The notes beneath the pieces were generated by a model. That model saw only the letters and a list, made by a program, of their open reading frames with translations, did no database searches and was not told the origin of the DNA. DNA of 12,617 nt from Candidatus Yanofskybacteria bacterium RIFCSPHIGHO2_01_FULL_39_8b (GTDB taxonomy: Bacteria; Patescibacteriota; Minisyncoccia; 2-02-FULL-40-12; GWA2-44-9), in contig MGIZ01000004.1 of the NCBI GenBank assembly GCA_001794015.1, forward strand, positions 1 to 12,617. The letters are read 5' to 3'. The translations under genes and the position numbers were made by a program. Position 1 is the first letter of the stretch; every line of letters begins with the position of its first letter. This document shows, in pieces, positions 6,731-12,617 of this stretch.

Positions 6731-6838
6731 TGACGACTTATGACAAATATTGACTAATGACTAACAACCTATGACTAATGACGAAGATTTTTTCTTAGGT
6801 CATAAGGCTTAGGTTAGTTGTCGTTAGTTTGTTAGTCA
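6731..6838. repeat. Heptamer inverted-repeat element C (yidD-yidC spacer)
   Basis: The left arm, with repeated GACTAATGACTAA and CCTATGACTAATGACG motifs (about 6752-6783), and the right arm, with GGTCATAAGGCTTAGG and GTCGTTAGTTTGTTAGTC (6798-6838), are imperfect inverted 7-mer arrays around the centre GATTTTTTCTT (6786-6796). The same 11-mer centre occurs in element E (12465-12475). The element fills the whole yidD-yidC spacer, from directly after the yidD stop to the TTG start of yidC. Confidence 0.75.
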
Positions 6839-6839
6839 A

Positions 6840-7556
6840 TTGATCGAATTATATAATACAATTCTATACAGGCCCCTACTCAATGCTGTTGTTTTTTTAT
6901 ACAACATAATTCCGGGAAGCGATTTTGGCTTAGCGATTGTCGGGCTTACAGTTTTTATCCGGCTTTTATTTTTCCCATTGAGCGTTAAGACCATAAGATC
7001 GCAGAGAGCTTTAAATAAAATAAACCCAAAGCTGAAAGAGATAAAGGATCGGTTTAAAAATGATACTCAAGCCCAATCAGCGGCTATTATGCAATTATAT
7101 AAGGAGAACAACGTAAATCCCCTGGCGGGGTGTCTGCCCCTTTTAATACAGTTACCCATTCTGATTGCTCTTTATAGCGCCTTTGGGGCCGGTTTTAAAC
7201 CAGAGAACCTGTCCTTGCTTTATGGTTTTATTAATAACCCCGGCCACATAGAGCCGATATCGTTTGGTTTTTTAGATATAACATCAAGAAATATATTGTT
7301 GGTTTTAATTACCGGTGCTTTTCAGTTTATTCAGTTAAGGCAGAACTCAAACCTAATGAAATCGGCCCCTTCCGGTTTCAGACAGGACGGGCAAAAAGAG
7401 ATTCAAGCCCTGAATTCTCAAATGTTGTATTTTTTTCCGGTTATGATTATAATAATTGGTTGGAACCTGCCGGCCGGATTGCTTTTATACTGGCTTACCA
7501 CAACGCTGTTTTCAATGGGAGAACAGGCGTATATAAGGGCGAAATATAGGGACTAA
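6840..7556 (+). CDS. yidC: Membrane protein insertase YidC/Oxa1 family
   Basis: Inserts membrane proteins into the cytoplasmic membrane, alone or with SecYEG. It is 238 aa, the short form without the large periplasmic domain of proteobacterial YidC. About five membrane segments are expected: near 12-24, 28-48 (LAIVGLTVFIRLLFFPL with the groove arginine Arg41), 95-116 (NPLAGCLPLLIQLPILIALY), 150-166 and 196-226. A lysine-rich cytoplasmic hairpin lies at about 50-90 (QRALNKINPKLKEIKDRF). The TTG start at 6840 is the only start codon between the upstream in-frame stop (6825-6827) and the conserved LYNTILYRPLLN block. No Shine-Dalgarno is visible; the start abuts the repeat element. Confidence 0.94.
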   Translation: MIELYNTILYRPLLNAVVFLYNIIPGSDFGLAIVGLTVFIRLLFFPLSVKTIRSQRALNKINPKLKEIKDRFKNDTQAQSAAIMQLYKENNVNPLAGCLPLLIQLPILIALYSAFGAGFKPENLSLLYGFINNPGHIEPISFGFLDITSRNILLVLITGAFQFIQLRQNSNLMKSAPSGFRQDGQKEIQALNSQMLYFFPVMIIIIGWNLPAGLLLYWLTTTLFSMGEQAYIRAKYRD

Positions 7557-7579
7557 TTAATTAGATTTTACTTAAAATT

Positions 7580-8065
7580 ATGAATGCGCCGAATGCGGAT
7601 AATATTAAAGAACAGTTAAAAGAAACCATAGTAAAGATGGTTGGCTTTATGGACCTTGAATGCCAAATTGACACCAGAGAGGAAACGGATGACAAGGGAG
7701 TAAAAGTTCTGGCTGTCTCTGTTTATACTCCGGAAAATGCCAGGTTTTTAATAGGCAAAAACGGACAGAATTTAGACTCTCTGGAACATATTGTCAGGAC
7801 CGTCTTTTTAAAGAAAATTCCGGAATTTAATAATATTGTAGTTGATGTAAACGACTACAAGAGATCAAGAGCTGATTATGTCATTGATCTTGCTCGCCAA
7901 GCCGTAGCTAGGGTCAGAAGCACTCAAAAAGCCGAAGCCTTGGGCCCAATGTCGGGCTATGAGAGAAGGATTGTTCACATGGAATTGGCTTCTTGTCCCG
8001 ATATAGCCACCGAGAGTATTGGAAATGAACCAAACAGGAGAATAGTGATAAAATTGTATCCATAA
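7580..8065 (+). CDS. jag: KH/R3H single-stranded nucleic-acid-binding protein Jag (KhpB)
   Basis: RNA-binding protein usually encoded next to yidC (also called KhpB or EloR); in other bacteria it affects cell envelope and division. It is 161 aa. An N-terminal segment (1-30) has the ETIVKMVGFMDLE pattern. A KH domain (about 43-100) carries the GKNG loop (59-62) in FLIGKNGQNLDSLEHIVR. A C-terminal R3H domain (about 105-161) has RxxxH as R129-R-I-V-H133 in PMSGYERRIVHMEL, ending NRRIVIKLYP. It follows yidC by 23 nt and is probably co-transcribed. Its stop codon lies inside the bidirectional terminator palindrome. Confidence 0.94.
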   Translation: MNAPNADNIKEQLKETIVKMVGFMDLECQIDTREETDDKGVKVLAVSVYTPENARFLIGKNGQNLDSLEHIVRTVFLKKIPEFNNIVVDVNDYKRSRADYVIDLARQAVARVRSTQKAEALGPMSGYERRIVHMELASCPDIATESIGNEPNRRIVIKLYP

Positions 8066-8095
8066 AAATCTCGGATTAATCCGAGATTTTTATGG
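8060..8095. terminator. Bidirectional intrinsic terminator overlapping two gene ends
   Basis: A perfect 36-bp palindrome. The left arm is CCATAAAAATCTCGGATT and the right arm is AATCCGAGATTTTTATGG. The GC-richer stem is followed by TTTTT in each direction, as expected for a Rho-independent terminator serving both convergent genes. It contains the jag stop codon (8063-8065) and the last codons plus stop (8076-8078) of the leftward beta-propeller gene, so it is largely coding on the minus strand. Confidence 0.88.
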
Positions 8096-9218
8096 CATAG
8101 AGTCTCTCATTCGAAGCACTCACAAAGAGAAGATAATCTTCCGAAGAGGACAGTAAGAGTTCTTTGATTGATGTTTCCGGGTCAAAGATAAACTTGCGGG
8201 AACCATCGGAAGTATTAATCAGATATATTTCGTCTGCCGAAGGCGATTCGGCCAAAGCGCAGAAAATATTAATATCATCAATACTCCAGACACATCTAGA
8301 GGCATTTCCCCCTGTTTCTAAATATTTTTTAGATCTTGAATCTAATTCTTTTACCCAAAGAACCGGCTCAGCTATTTCCATATCGTCTGAAAGGGTAGAA
8401 TAAAGCATTTTTTTACCGCTACGCGACCATTTTTCTTCAAGAAGATGTTGCGATTCCAGAAATTTATTAAGCCCCCCTTCCTTATTTAAGAGAAATATCT
8501 CTGAAGCAGGTGTTTTAAAAACCAGCCATTCCTCCGTCGGCCAGCTTAGCTTTATATCTTCAAGGCGGGTGTTCAGAATTTTTTTAGGATAAGTTCCGTC
8601 CGGTTGGGCGATGAATATTTTATTCGGTTCTATCGTTGCCGGCCCAGGTAGTCCATTTTGGTCAAGCTCTTCTGAAGATATATCCGGGCTATTATTCGGA
8701 TCGGCATAGTAATAAGCAATTAAATCGCCGGTAGGAGAAAAGGCCGCCGAACGGATATTTTGATCAAGAGGAACCTCTTGATTGGTTTTAGTGTTTAAAT
8801 ATTTAAATATTGCGCTTGTGTTTGAGGCAAAATAACCGATTGCTTCTCTGTCGGCCGGTGACCATATTGCTGACATAAAATTTGGGAGCATAATATCTGA
8901 TATCGCTAATTCTTGTTTGGTTTCAAAGTTAAATTCAAATAATTTCCCCGTGTTTTTTTCAAAATAAATAACCCCCTTTTTATCCGGTGAATTAGTAATC
9001 GAGACCACTTTCCTGTCGGCGACCACAAAAGGCTCTTCTTCTGCTAGTTTTGGGTCACTAGTCGTTAGTTGTTTGTTATTATCGAATTTATCTAGGATCG
9101 TTCCCGTTTTCGATTGAGGACTTACTGGACCATCCCCTCTTATTACCAGATATCCCACTAAAAAAGCGGTAAGAGCAAGAAAAACTATTAAAAATCGTAA
9201 AAATATGTTCCTTTTCAT
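8076..9218 (-). CDS. Membrane-anchored beta-propeller (WD40/PD40-like) protein
   Basis: 380 aa. It has a short basic N-terminus and one membrane segment (about 7-26, FLRFLIVFLALTAFLVGYLV), probably an uncleaved signal anchor. A low-complexity linker (about 28-62) is followed by repeated beta-propeller blades, recognised from SPDKKGVIYF, WSPADREAIGYF, FSPTGDLIAYYY, WSIDDINIFCAL and SSEDYLLFVS motifs at roughly 40-60 residue intervals. The folded part should be outside the membrane. It is the last gene of the leftward VirB4 cluster, so it may serve as an extracellular or periplasm-side partner of that apparatus, but no substrate or enzymatic motif can be named. A -10-like TATAAT in the end of the upstream gene could give it a separate promoter. 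Heptamer repeats lie in its leader and in its linker-coding region. Confidence 0.8.
   Translation of the reverse strand: MKRNIFLRFLIVFLALTAFLVGYLVIRGDGPVSPQSKTGTILDKFDNNKQLTTSDPKLAEEEPFVVADRKVVSITNSPDKKGVIYFEKNTGKLFEFNFETKQELAISDIMLPNFMSAIWSPADREAIGYFASNTSAIFKYLNTKTNQEVPLDQNIRSAAFSPTGDLIAYYYADPNNSPDISSEELDQNGLPGPATIEPNKIFIAQPDGTYPKKILNTRLEDIKLSWPTEEWLVFKTPASEIFLLNKEGGLNKFLESQHLLEEKWSRSGKKMLYSTLSDDMEIAEPVLWVKELDSRSKKYLETGGNASRCVWSIDDINIFCALAESPSADEIYLINTSDGSRKFIFDPETSIKELLLSSSEDYLLFVSASNERLYAIKISD
9054..9081. repeat. Heptamer array F inside a coding region
   Basis: Four consecutive 7-mers, GTCACTA (9054-9060), GTCGTTA, GTTGTTT and GTTATTA (9075-9081), belong to the same family as the spacer repeats. 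They are translated on the minus strand as part of the linker DNNKQLTTSDP just after the membrane anchor of the beta-propeller protein. The reading frame remains open through them. Confidence 0.6.
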
Positions 9219-9220
9219 AA

Positions 9221-9255
9221 ATTTTTAATTTTTCATTTTTAACTTTTAATTTCTA
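9221..9255. repeat. AT-only heptamer array G
   Basis: Five consecutive 7-mers, ATTTTTA (9221-9227), ATTTTTC, ATTTTTA, ACTTTTA and ATTTCTA (9249-9255), fill the short spacer between the three-TM gene and the beta-propeller gene. The unit sequence differs from GTCATTA but the 7-bp period is the same. Confidence 0.55.
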
Positions 9256-9257
9256 CT

Positions 9258-9263
9258 ATTATA
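9258..9263 (-). promoter_or_regulatory. Possible -10 element for the beta-propeller gene
   Basis: Minus-strand TATAAT (9258-9263) overlaps the stop codon of the upstream gene and would give a leader of roughly 33 nt before the ATG at 9218. No convincing -35 lies at 17 nt, so this is a weak call. Confidence 0.25.
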
Positions 9264-9936
9264 CCATTTGTGAACTTTCTTGCGAAAGCTGGGCATAGGC
9301 TTCTTCTGCCAATTCCCGCGCCTTTCTATAACTTTTCTTCTCGTCGCGGTAGCTTAGATAGACCCAAATAAAGAGGAGATTAAAAACGGCTAGCCATGGA
9401 ATGGCGTTAATGGCGCCCCCAATAAGGACTTTTGTAATTGGATTTTTTCTTGCAATCCGGCGGATTTTTACCAGAGTTCTTGGAATTTGCCTGGCAACGC
9501 CTTTCATCCCCGGAACTTTGCGCAGAAACTTACTGCTTTTAAGGGCAAACCTTGTAGCTCTGGCTATGTCTTTTTGAAGATCAGCTATGGCTTGTCCCAA
9601 GTTCTCATTATAATGATAAGCTTTTTTAACTTTTCCGTCAGTAAACCACAAAATAAGTATTATGGAAATCCAGCTAAAAATTGAAAAGGCCCGTCCCAAT
9701 ACAGCTCCGGCGCCGGTTAAATCCCACATGTCAACAACATCTACCAATATTGCCCAGGGAATAAGGATTACAAAGTATTTAAAATAAGAAGGATGACCAA
9801 ACGCTTTCCCCTCTTCATATAAAGCTTCAGCTTTTTGTTGAACTTGGTAAAGCTCTTGTTCGGCAGCAAATTCTTGAGCTTGTTTTTCTTCCGTTGCTGC
9901 TTGTTCTTCTGATAATTGTTGGTCGATGTCTGCCAA
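9259..9936 (-). CDS. Unknown three-TM protein in the VirB4 cluster
   Basis: 225 aa, family not recognised. Visible layout: a Glu/Gln-rich probable coiled coil (1-42, SEEQAATEEKQAQEFAAEQE region), then two closely spaced membrane segments (about 52-71 and 77-99). A strongly basic cytoplasm-type loop follows (101-169, with KFLRKVPGMKGVARQIPRTL and KIRRIARKNPITK), then a third membrane segment (about 170-196) and a charged helical tail (197-225). It lies directly downstream of the VirB4 ATPase in the same direction, so a role as a membrane component of that machinery (a VirB6- or VirB3-like position) is possible but unsupported by homology. The start is TTG at 9936; the next in-frame ATG is around residue 70, inside a membrane segment, and an upstream stop lies at 9952-9954. 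A heptamer array begins 6 nt upstream. Confidence 0.78.
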   Translation of the reverse strand: MADIDQQLSEEQAATEEKQAQEFAAEQELYQVQQKAEALYEEGKAFGHPSYFKYFVILIPWAILVDVVDMWDLTGAGAVLGRAFSIFSWISIILILWFTDGKVKKAYHYNENLGQAIADLQKDIARATRFALKSSKFLRKVPGMKGVARQIPRTLVKIRRIARKNPITKVLIGGAINAIPWLAVFNLLFIWVYLSYRDEKKSYRKARELAEEAYAQLSQESSQMV

Positions 9937-9941
9937 TACCG

Positions 9942-10010
9942 CGACTAACGACTAACGACTAACGACTAACGACTTTTTGCTCTGGTCACTAGTCATAAGT
10001 TGTAGGTCGT
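9942..10010. repeat. Heptamer inverted-repeat element D
   Basis: Four perfect tandem copies of CGACTAA (9942-9969) plus CGACT, then the centre TTTTGCTCTG, then a degenerate inverted array GTCACTAGTCATAAG and TTGTAGGTCG (to 10010). The arms agree at about 17 of 26 positions. The motif TCTGGTC at the centre/right-arm junction (9981-9987) is shared with element E (12477-12483). The element fills the spacer between the VirB4 ATPase gene and the three-TM gene. Confidence 0.85.
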
Positions 10011-10014
10011 AAAA

Positions 10015-11778
10015 TTAAGCATTCTCCTTTGCCCACTCTTCTTTTGCTTTTTCTACCTCAAGTATTTGTCGGGGATCGGAGGTTATAATTTGATCTTCGG
10101 CATAAGACGCCACCACTCTTACACCGACATGGTTTTGACCGACGAAAAGAAGTCCGAATCCGACTCGGGCTTCGAGCAGATAGTATTTTTCGGCATCGGT
10201 GAGGTTAAATGTATTCTTAACTACATCTATTGCCGCCGCTGATTGTTTCATCAGGACCTGTATCGAGGAATTGGTTACAATCGCTTTTCCTTGAGGGGTA
10301 GCCATAAAATCCGGGATATCTTGAGATATAGTGGTCAGACCAAGATAGTATTTACGGGCTCTTTTGGCGATATTGAAAAGAAATTCTGCGCCCATAGCGT
10401 ATTTCATAAGCCACCAGGCTTCATCAACTACCAGCACTCTTTTCTTTAAGTCGCGCCTAACCTGCGTCCAGATATGGTTCAAAATCAAATACATCGCAAT
10501 CGGCCTTAATTCTTCTTCCATATCGCGGATACTGAAAACGACGAGCCGATTTTCAAGAGAAATATTAGTTGGATTATTCAAGAATCCGGAGAAAGTGCCT
10601 TGGGAATACTTTTTTAACCGAACAGCCAAAGATTCGGCTCCGTTAAGACCTTCCAGGACATTTTGCAGATCAGACAGTATCGGCGGAGCGCTGTTAGTAA
10701 AATCAGTTTCGGGAGTTATGTCTTTAATGGCATAAGTTTGGATAAGCGCTTCATCAAGAATTGAATCTTCTTCAGGTGTAAGGTCGCCTAAAATAAGCTT
10801 GAATAAGCCGGTTAGATCAAGCAGGTGTGATTTAAAGACGTCTGCCGGAGACTCTTCAGGTTTAGGTGCCGGCAAATCAAAAGGATTTAAATGATGGGGT
10901 GAATTAACCGAAATTTTAATGCTTGCGCCGCCGACGGTTTCAGCCAGGTATTTGTATTCATCCTCCGGATCCATTACTAATATCTGGGTTCCAAAAACTA
11001 AGCTACGCAGAATCTCTAATTTAATGGTATATGATTTACCACCGCCCGATTTTCCGAATACAACCGCATTTGCATTCTCAAGCTCAAAGCGGTCAAATAG
11101 CACCAAAGAATTATTATGGGTGTTTATTCCGTAAAGAATTCCGGAGTTTGAAGTTAAATCGAAAGATACGAACGGGAAGGTGGAAGAGAGCGGTTCGGTA
11201 TTCATAGAGGTGTAAACATTGAGCTTGTCCGTGTTTAGGGGAAGAGTCGAGACAAATCCTTCCTGCATTCTAAAGGTTGCCGGACGGGAAAATACAAGTT
11301 GGTATTCAAACATGCCCTGGAGTTTGCTTTCGGTTTCATCCAGCTCTCTAAGGGAATTTTCGAAGAAGGTAATGTATATGCCCAGCTCAAAAAATCTGTC
11401 CGTCCCTTGCTGGAGCTGGTCTCTCAATGTTTCAATATCCTGGATGGCAGTTTCTAAAATTGGATTTCGTACTTTGCCGGCTTCCGACTCTTCCATAACC
11501 TGGGCTTCAAGGCGAGCCAGCTGATCACGCAATTTTCTTAAAATTTCAGCCGTATTCTTAGGATTAACGAATATTGAAATATTAAATTCCTTATCAATAT
11601 TAATTAACGGAGAAAACCAGTTGGTATGGAGATATCTCGGATAGGTGGCCAAGAAAACAGTTCGGGCATATTGGTTGCCGATTTGGATATGGTTTGGAGA
11701 GACGGTTAGGGCCGACGGCGCCAAGAAGCTGTCGATATTCTTAGTGTTAGTTTCGGTTGTTGAATTTTGCTTTGCCAT
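10015..11778 (-). CDS. VirB4-type type IV secretion ATPase (C-terminal polypeptide)
   Basis: Hexameric motor ATPase of conjugation and type IV secretion systems, acting at the cytoplasmic membrane. It is 587 aa from ATG 11778 (MAKQNSTTETNTKNIDSFLA). It has a middle domain with a long coiled-coil-like region (about 76-155), then the RecA-like motor with Walker A GKSGGGKS (242-249), DPEDEY (270-275), Walker B VLVVDEAW (448-455) and the ISQD motif (484-487). The C-terminus is highly charged. A frame is open upstream to 11859, but that extension overlaps the preceding gene and is basic nonsense, while ATG 11778 lies one base after the upstream stop and has a Shine-Dalgarno. It lacks the N-terminal domain of normal VirB4, which is encoded by the preceding gene; together they total 800 residues, the usual VirB4 size. 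Confidence 0.92.
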   Translation of the reverse strand: MAKQNSTTETNTKNIDSFLAPSALTVSPNHIQIGNQYARTVFLATYPRYLHTNWFSPLINIDKEFNISIFVNPKNTAEILRKLRDQLARLEAQVMEESEAGKVRNPILETAIQDIETLRDQLQQGTDRFFELGIYITFFENSLRELDETESKLQGMFEYQLVFSRPATFRMQEGFVSTLPLNTDKLNVYTSMNTEPLSSTFPFVSFDLTSNSGILYGINTHNNSLVLFDRFELENANAVVFGKSGGGKSYTIKLEILRSLVFGTQILVMDPEDEYKYLAETVGGASIKISVNSPHHLNPFDLPAPKPEESPADVFKSHLLDLTGLFKLILGDLTPEEDSILDEALIQTYAIKDITPETDFTNSAPPILSDLQNVLEGLNGAESLAVRLKKYSQGTFSGFLNNPTNISLENRLVVFSIRDMEEELRPIAMYLILNHIWTQVRRDLKKRVLVVDEAWWLMKYAMGAEFLFNIAKRARKYYLGLTTISQDIPDFMATPQGKAIVTNSSIQVLMKQSAAAIDVVKNTFNLTDAEKYYLLEARVGFGLLFVGQNHVGVRVVASYAEDQIITSDPRQILEVEKAKEEWAKENA

Positions 11779-11779
11779 T

Positions 11780-12421
11780 TTATATTTTTTTCTCCTCTGT
11801 CGTTTTTGCCGTCGGATTGTATAAACCATAAAATGTTTGGACCAACTCGTCTCTTTCAAGCAGACGGGTTCTTAATCCCATTCCGACCAGTCCTCCGAAT
11901 ATCAGTTCTGCTCTTTGCATTAGCTGGTTTTTGTAAATGGAAAACTTTTCTTCGGATATGGACTGGATATTTGCAGTTGGACTGACAGTGCTTTTTATGC
12001 TTTGAAATATTCCGGTTTTGGTCGGAGCCTCAAAAATATAGAAAGGAACGGCGATATAGAATTTTTTTGACATGATATTGGTTAAGGACGACAGCTCTTT
12101 TATGAATTTCATGTATTCACCGGCCTGGATTCGCAGAAGTTCGTTATCTAATTGGCCGGATGCTTCAGCGGTTAATTTTAAATAGTTGTCTATGTATAAC
12201 CGCCTGGAAATTATACAGATATGAAGAGGAAAATCCATGGAGTTTATGAATCTCTGAAAATTTTGGATAATAGCGGTTTGTTCGTCTTCCGATCGCAATT
12301 CGAAATTAATGGCCGAGACCTCAACAATTACTCGCATTGAGCCATCTTTAAGCAAGACAACGTTGTCTTTTATTTCCGATATGGAAACCAATTGTTGGGT
12401 TGAAGGACCGGGGGCTGGCAA
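11780..12421 (-). CDS. TraC-like / VirB4 N-terminal domain protein
   Basis: 213 aa, lacking any nucleotide-binding motif. It shows the pattern of the N-terminal domain of VirB4/TraC-type proteins: VVLLKDGSMRVIVEVSAINF (21-40), IIQNFQRFINSMDFPLHICI (51-70), a helical section (80-120), then KFYIAVPFYIFE (120-131) and the closing LLERDELVQTFYGLYNP (187-203). It probably binds the membrane part of the secretion channel and works with the ATPase encoded directly downstream; stop and next start are one base apart (TAA A ATG). The start TTG at 12421 is taken because an in-frame stop lies two codons upstream (12425-12427) and no ATG precedes the conserved block. The TTG lies at the edge of heptamer element E. 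Confidence 0.85.
   Translation of the reverse strand: MPAPGPSTQQLVSISEIKDNVVLLKDGSMRVIVEVSAINFELRSEDEQTAIIQNFQRFINSMDFPLHICIISRRLYIDNYLKLTAEASGQLDNELLRIQAGEYMKFIKELSSLTNIMSKKFYIAVPFYIFEAPTKTGIFQSIKSTVSPTANIQSISEEKFSIYKNQLMQRAELIFGGLVGMGLRTRLLERDELVQTFYGLYNPTAKTTEEKKI
11791..11798 (-). promoter_or_regulatory. Shine-Dalgarno of the VirB4 gene, inside the upstream gene
   Basis: Minus-strand AGAGGAGA (11791-11798) contains AGGAG 13 nt before the ATG at 11778. It lies in the last codons of the TraC-like gene and is the clearest ribosome-binding site in the window. It decides the VirB4 start in favour of 11778. The spacing is somewhat long. Confidence 0.6.
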
Positions 12422-12508
12422 TGACTAATGACCAATGACTAATGACTAATGACCAATGAATTAGGATTTTTTCTTTTCTGGTCGTAAGTCGTAAGTCGTA
12501 AGTCGTTT
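12421..12508. repeat. Heptamer inverted-repeat element E
   Basis: Five tandem 7-mers, ATGACTA or ATGACCA (12421-12455), a degenerate sixth, then a T-rich centre with GATTTTTTCTT (12465-12475) and TCTGG, then GTCGTAA three times (12481-12501) plus GTCGTTT. The right array can pair with the left using G-U wobbles (ATGACTA against AAGTCGT). It fills the spacer between the PrgI-like and TraC-like genes; its left edge supplies the first base of the TraC-like TTG start codon, and its right edge overlaps the PrgI-like stop codon. Confidence 0.85.
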
Positions 12509-12617
12509 ATTTATTGTTATCAGAAATAATTATTTCCTGAAGTTCTCTTTCTTCTTCTTTCTTAAAAATATACTGTTTTGGATTTAAAATATACATAAGT
12601 CCGTAAAGGGCGTAATT
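12507..12617 (-). CDS. Probable PrgI-family membrane protein, C-terminal end (cut by window edge)
   Basis: The visible 36 codons read NYALYGLMYILNPKQYIFKK, EEERELQEII and ISDNNK, ending at a TAA (12507-12509). A hydrophobic helix followed by NPKQYIFKKEEE resembles the C-terminus of PrgI-family proteins (pattern PK.Y.WKK), small membrane proteins encoded just upstream of TraC-like and VirB4 genes in Gram-positive and CPR secretion clusters. The position directly upstream of the TraC-like gene fits. The rest lies outside the window, so this is tentative. Confidence 0.55.
   Translation of the reverse strand, partial: NYALYGLMYILNPKQYIFKKEEERELQEIIISDNNK

Noticed and set aside
6731..6838. Insertion sequence remnant
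   Set aside because: No transposase fragment or target-site duplication is visible; the structure is explained by the heptamer family.
11776..11800. Programmed frameshift joining TraC-like and VirB4 at the A-run
   Set aside because: Joining the frames needs +1 slippage, the Shine-Dalgarno-like motif abuts the A-run rather than lying upstream of it, and an ordinary stop/restart explains the layout.
11779..11859. Upstream extension of the VirB4 frame by 27 residues
   Set aside because: It overlaps the TraC-like gene out of frame, is arginine/lysine-rich without family likeness, and a Shine-Dalgarno plus ATG at 11778 gives a better start.
12421..12508. CRISPR array
   Set aside because: Units are 7 bp and directly adjacent, with no spacers, and no cas genes are visible.

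Overview
The window looks like a chromosomal segment from a Patescibacteria/CPR (Parcubacteria-like) bacterium carrying its replication-origin region. Three things point there. It is AT-rich with short, lean genes. It has the classic dnaA/dnaN/rpmH/rnpA/yidD/yidC/jag block. Next to that block sits a PrgI-like/TraC-like/VirB4 cluster and a membrane-anchored beta-propeller gene, a combination I associate with CPR genomes. The genetic code is standard (TGA is a stop, for example at rnpA). The taxonomic call rests on gene content and sequence style, not on a marker tree.

Layout. 1-474 (-): 5' part of tyrS. 475-599: divergent promoter region. 600-2693 (+): class A penicillin-binding protein. 2682-2969 (-): small DciA/DUF721-like protein. 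3051-4142 (-): dnaN. 4143-4384: very AT-rich spacer with DnaA boxes, the probable oriC. 4385-5755 (-): dnaA. 5756-5976: dnaA/rpmH divergent spacer. 5977-8065 (+): rpmH, rnpA, yidD, yidC and jag (ribosome/RNase P/membrane-insertion block). 8060-8095: bidirectional terminator shared with the convergent neighbour. 8076-12617 (-): a leftward cluster transcribed in the order PrgI-like (partial), TraC-like VirB4 N-domain, VirB4 ATPase, unknown three-TM protein, anchored beta-propeller protein.

How the genes work together. DnaA, the clamp and perhaps a DciA-like helicase loader form a replication-initiation module around oriC. L34, RnpA, YidD, YidC and Jag form the conserved RNA/membrane-protein-biogenesis module. 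The right half probably encodes the core of a type IV secretion-like apparatus in which VirB4 is split into two translationally coupled polypeptides.

Most unusual signals. (1) A family of degenerate 7-bp tandem repeats, mostly arranged as inverted pairs around a T-rich centre, fills most spacers of the right half. It abuts several start codons and one apparently shortened gene end (yidD), and one copy is embedded in a coding region. (2) tyrS, dnaN and rpmH each have a -10 hexamer exactly 6 nt before ATG, which predicts leaderless mRNAs; Shine-Dalgarno sequences are nearly absent.
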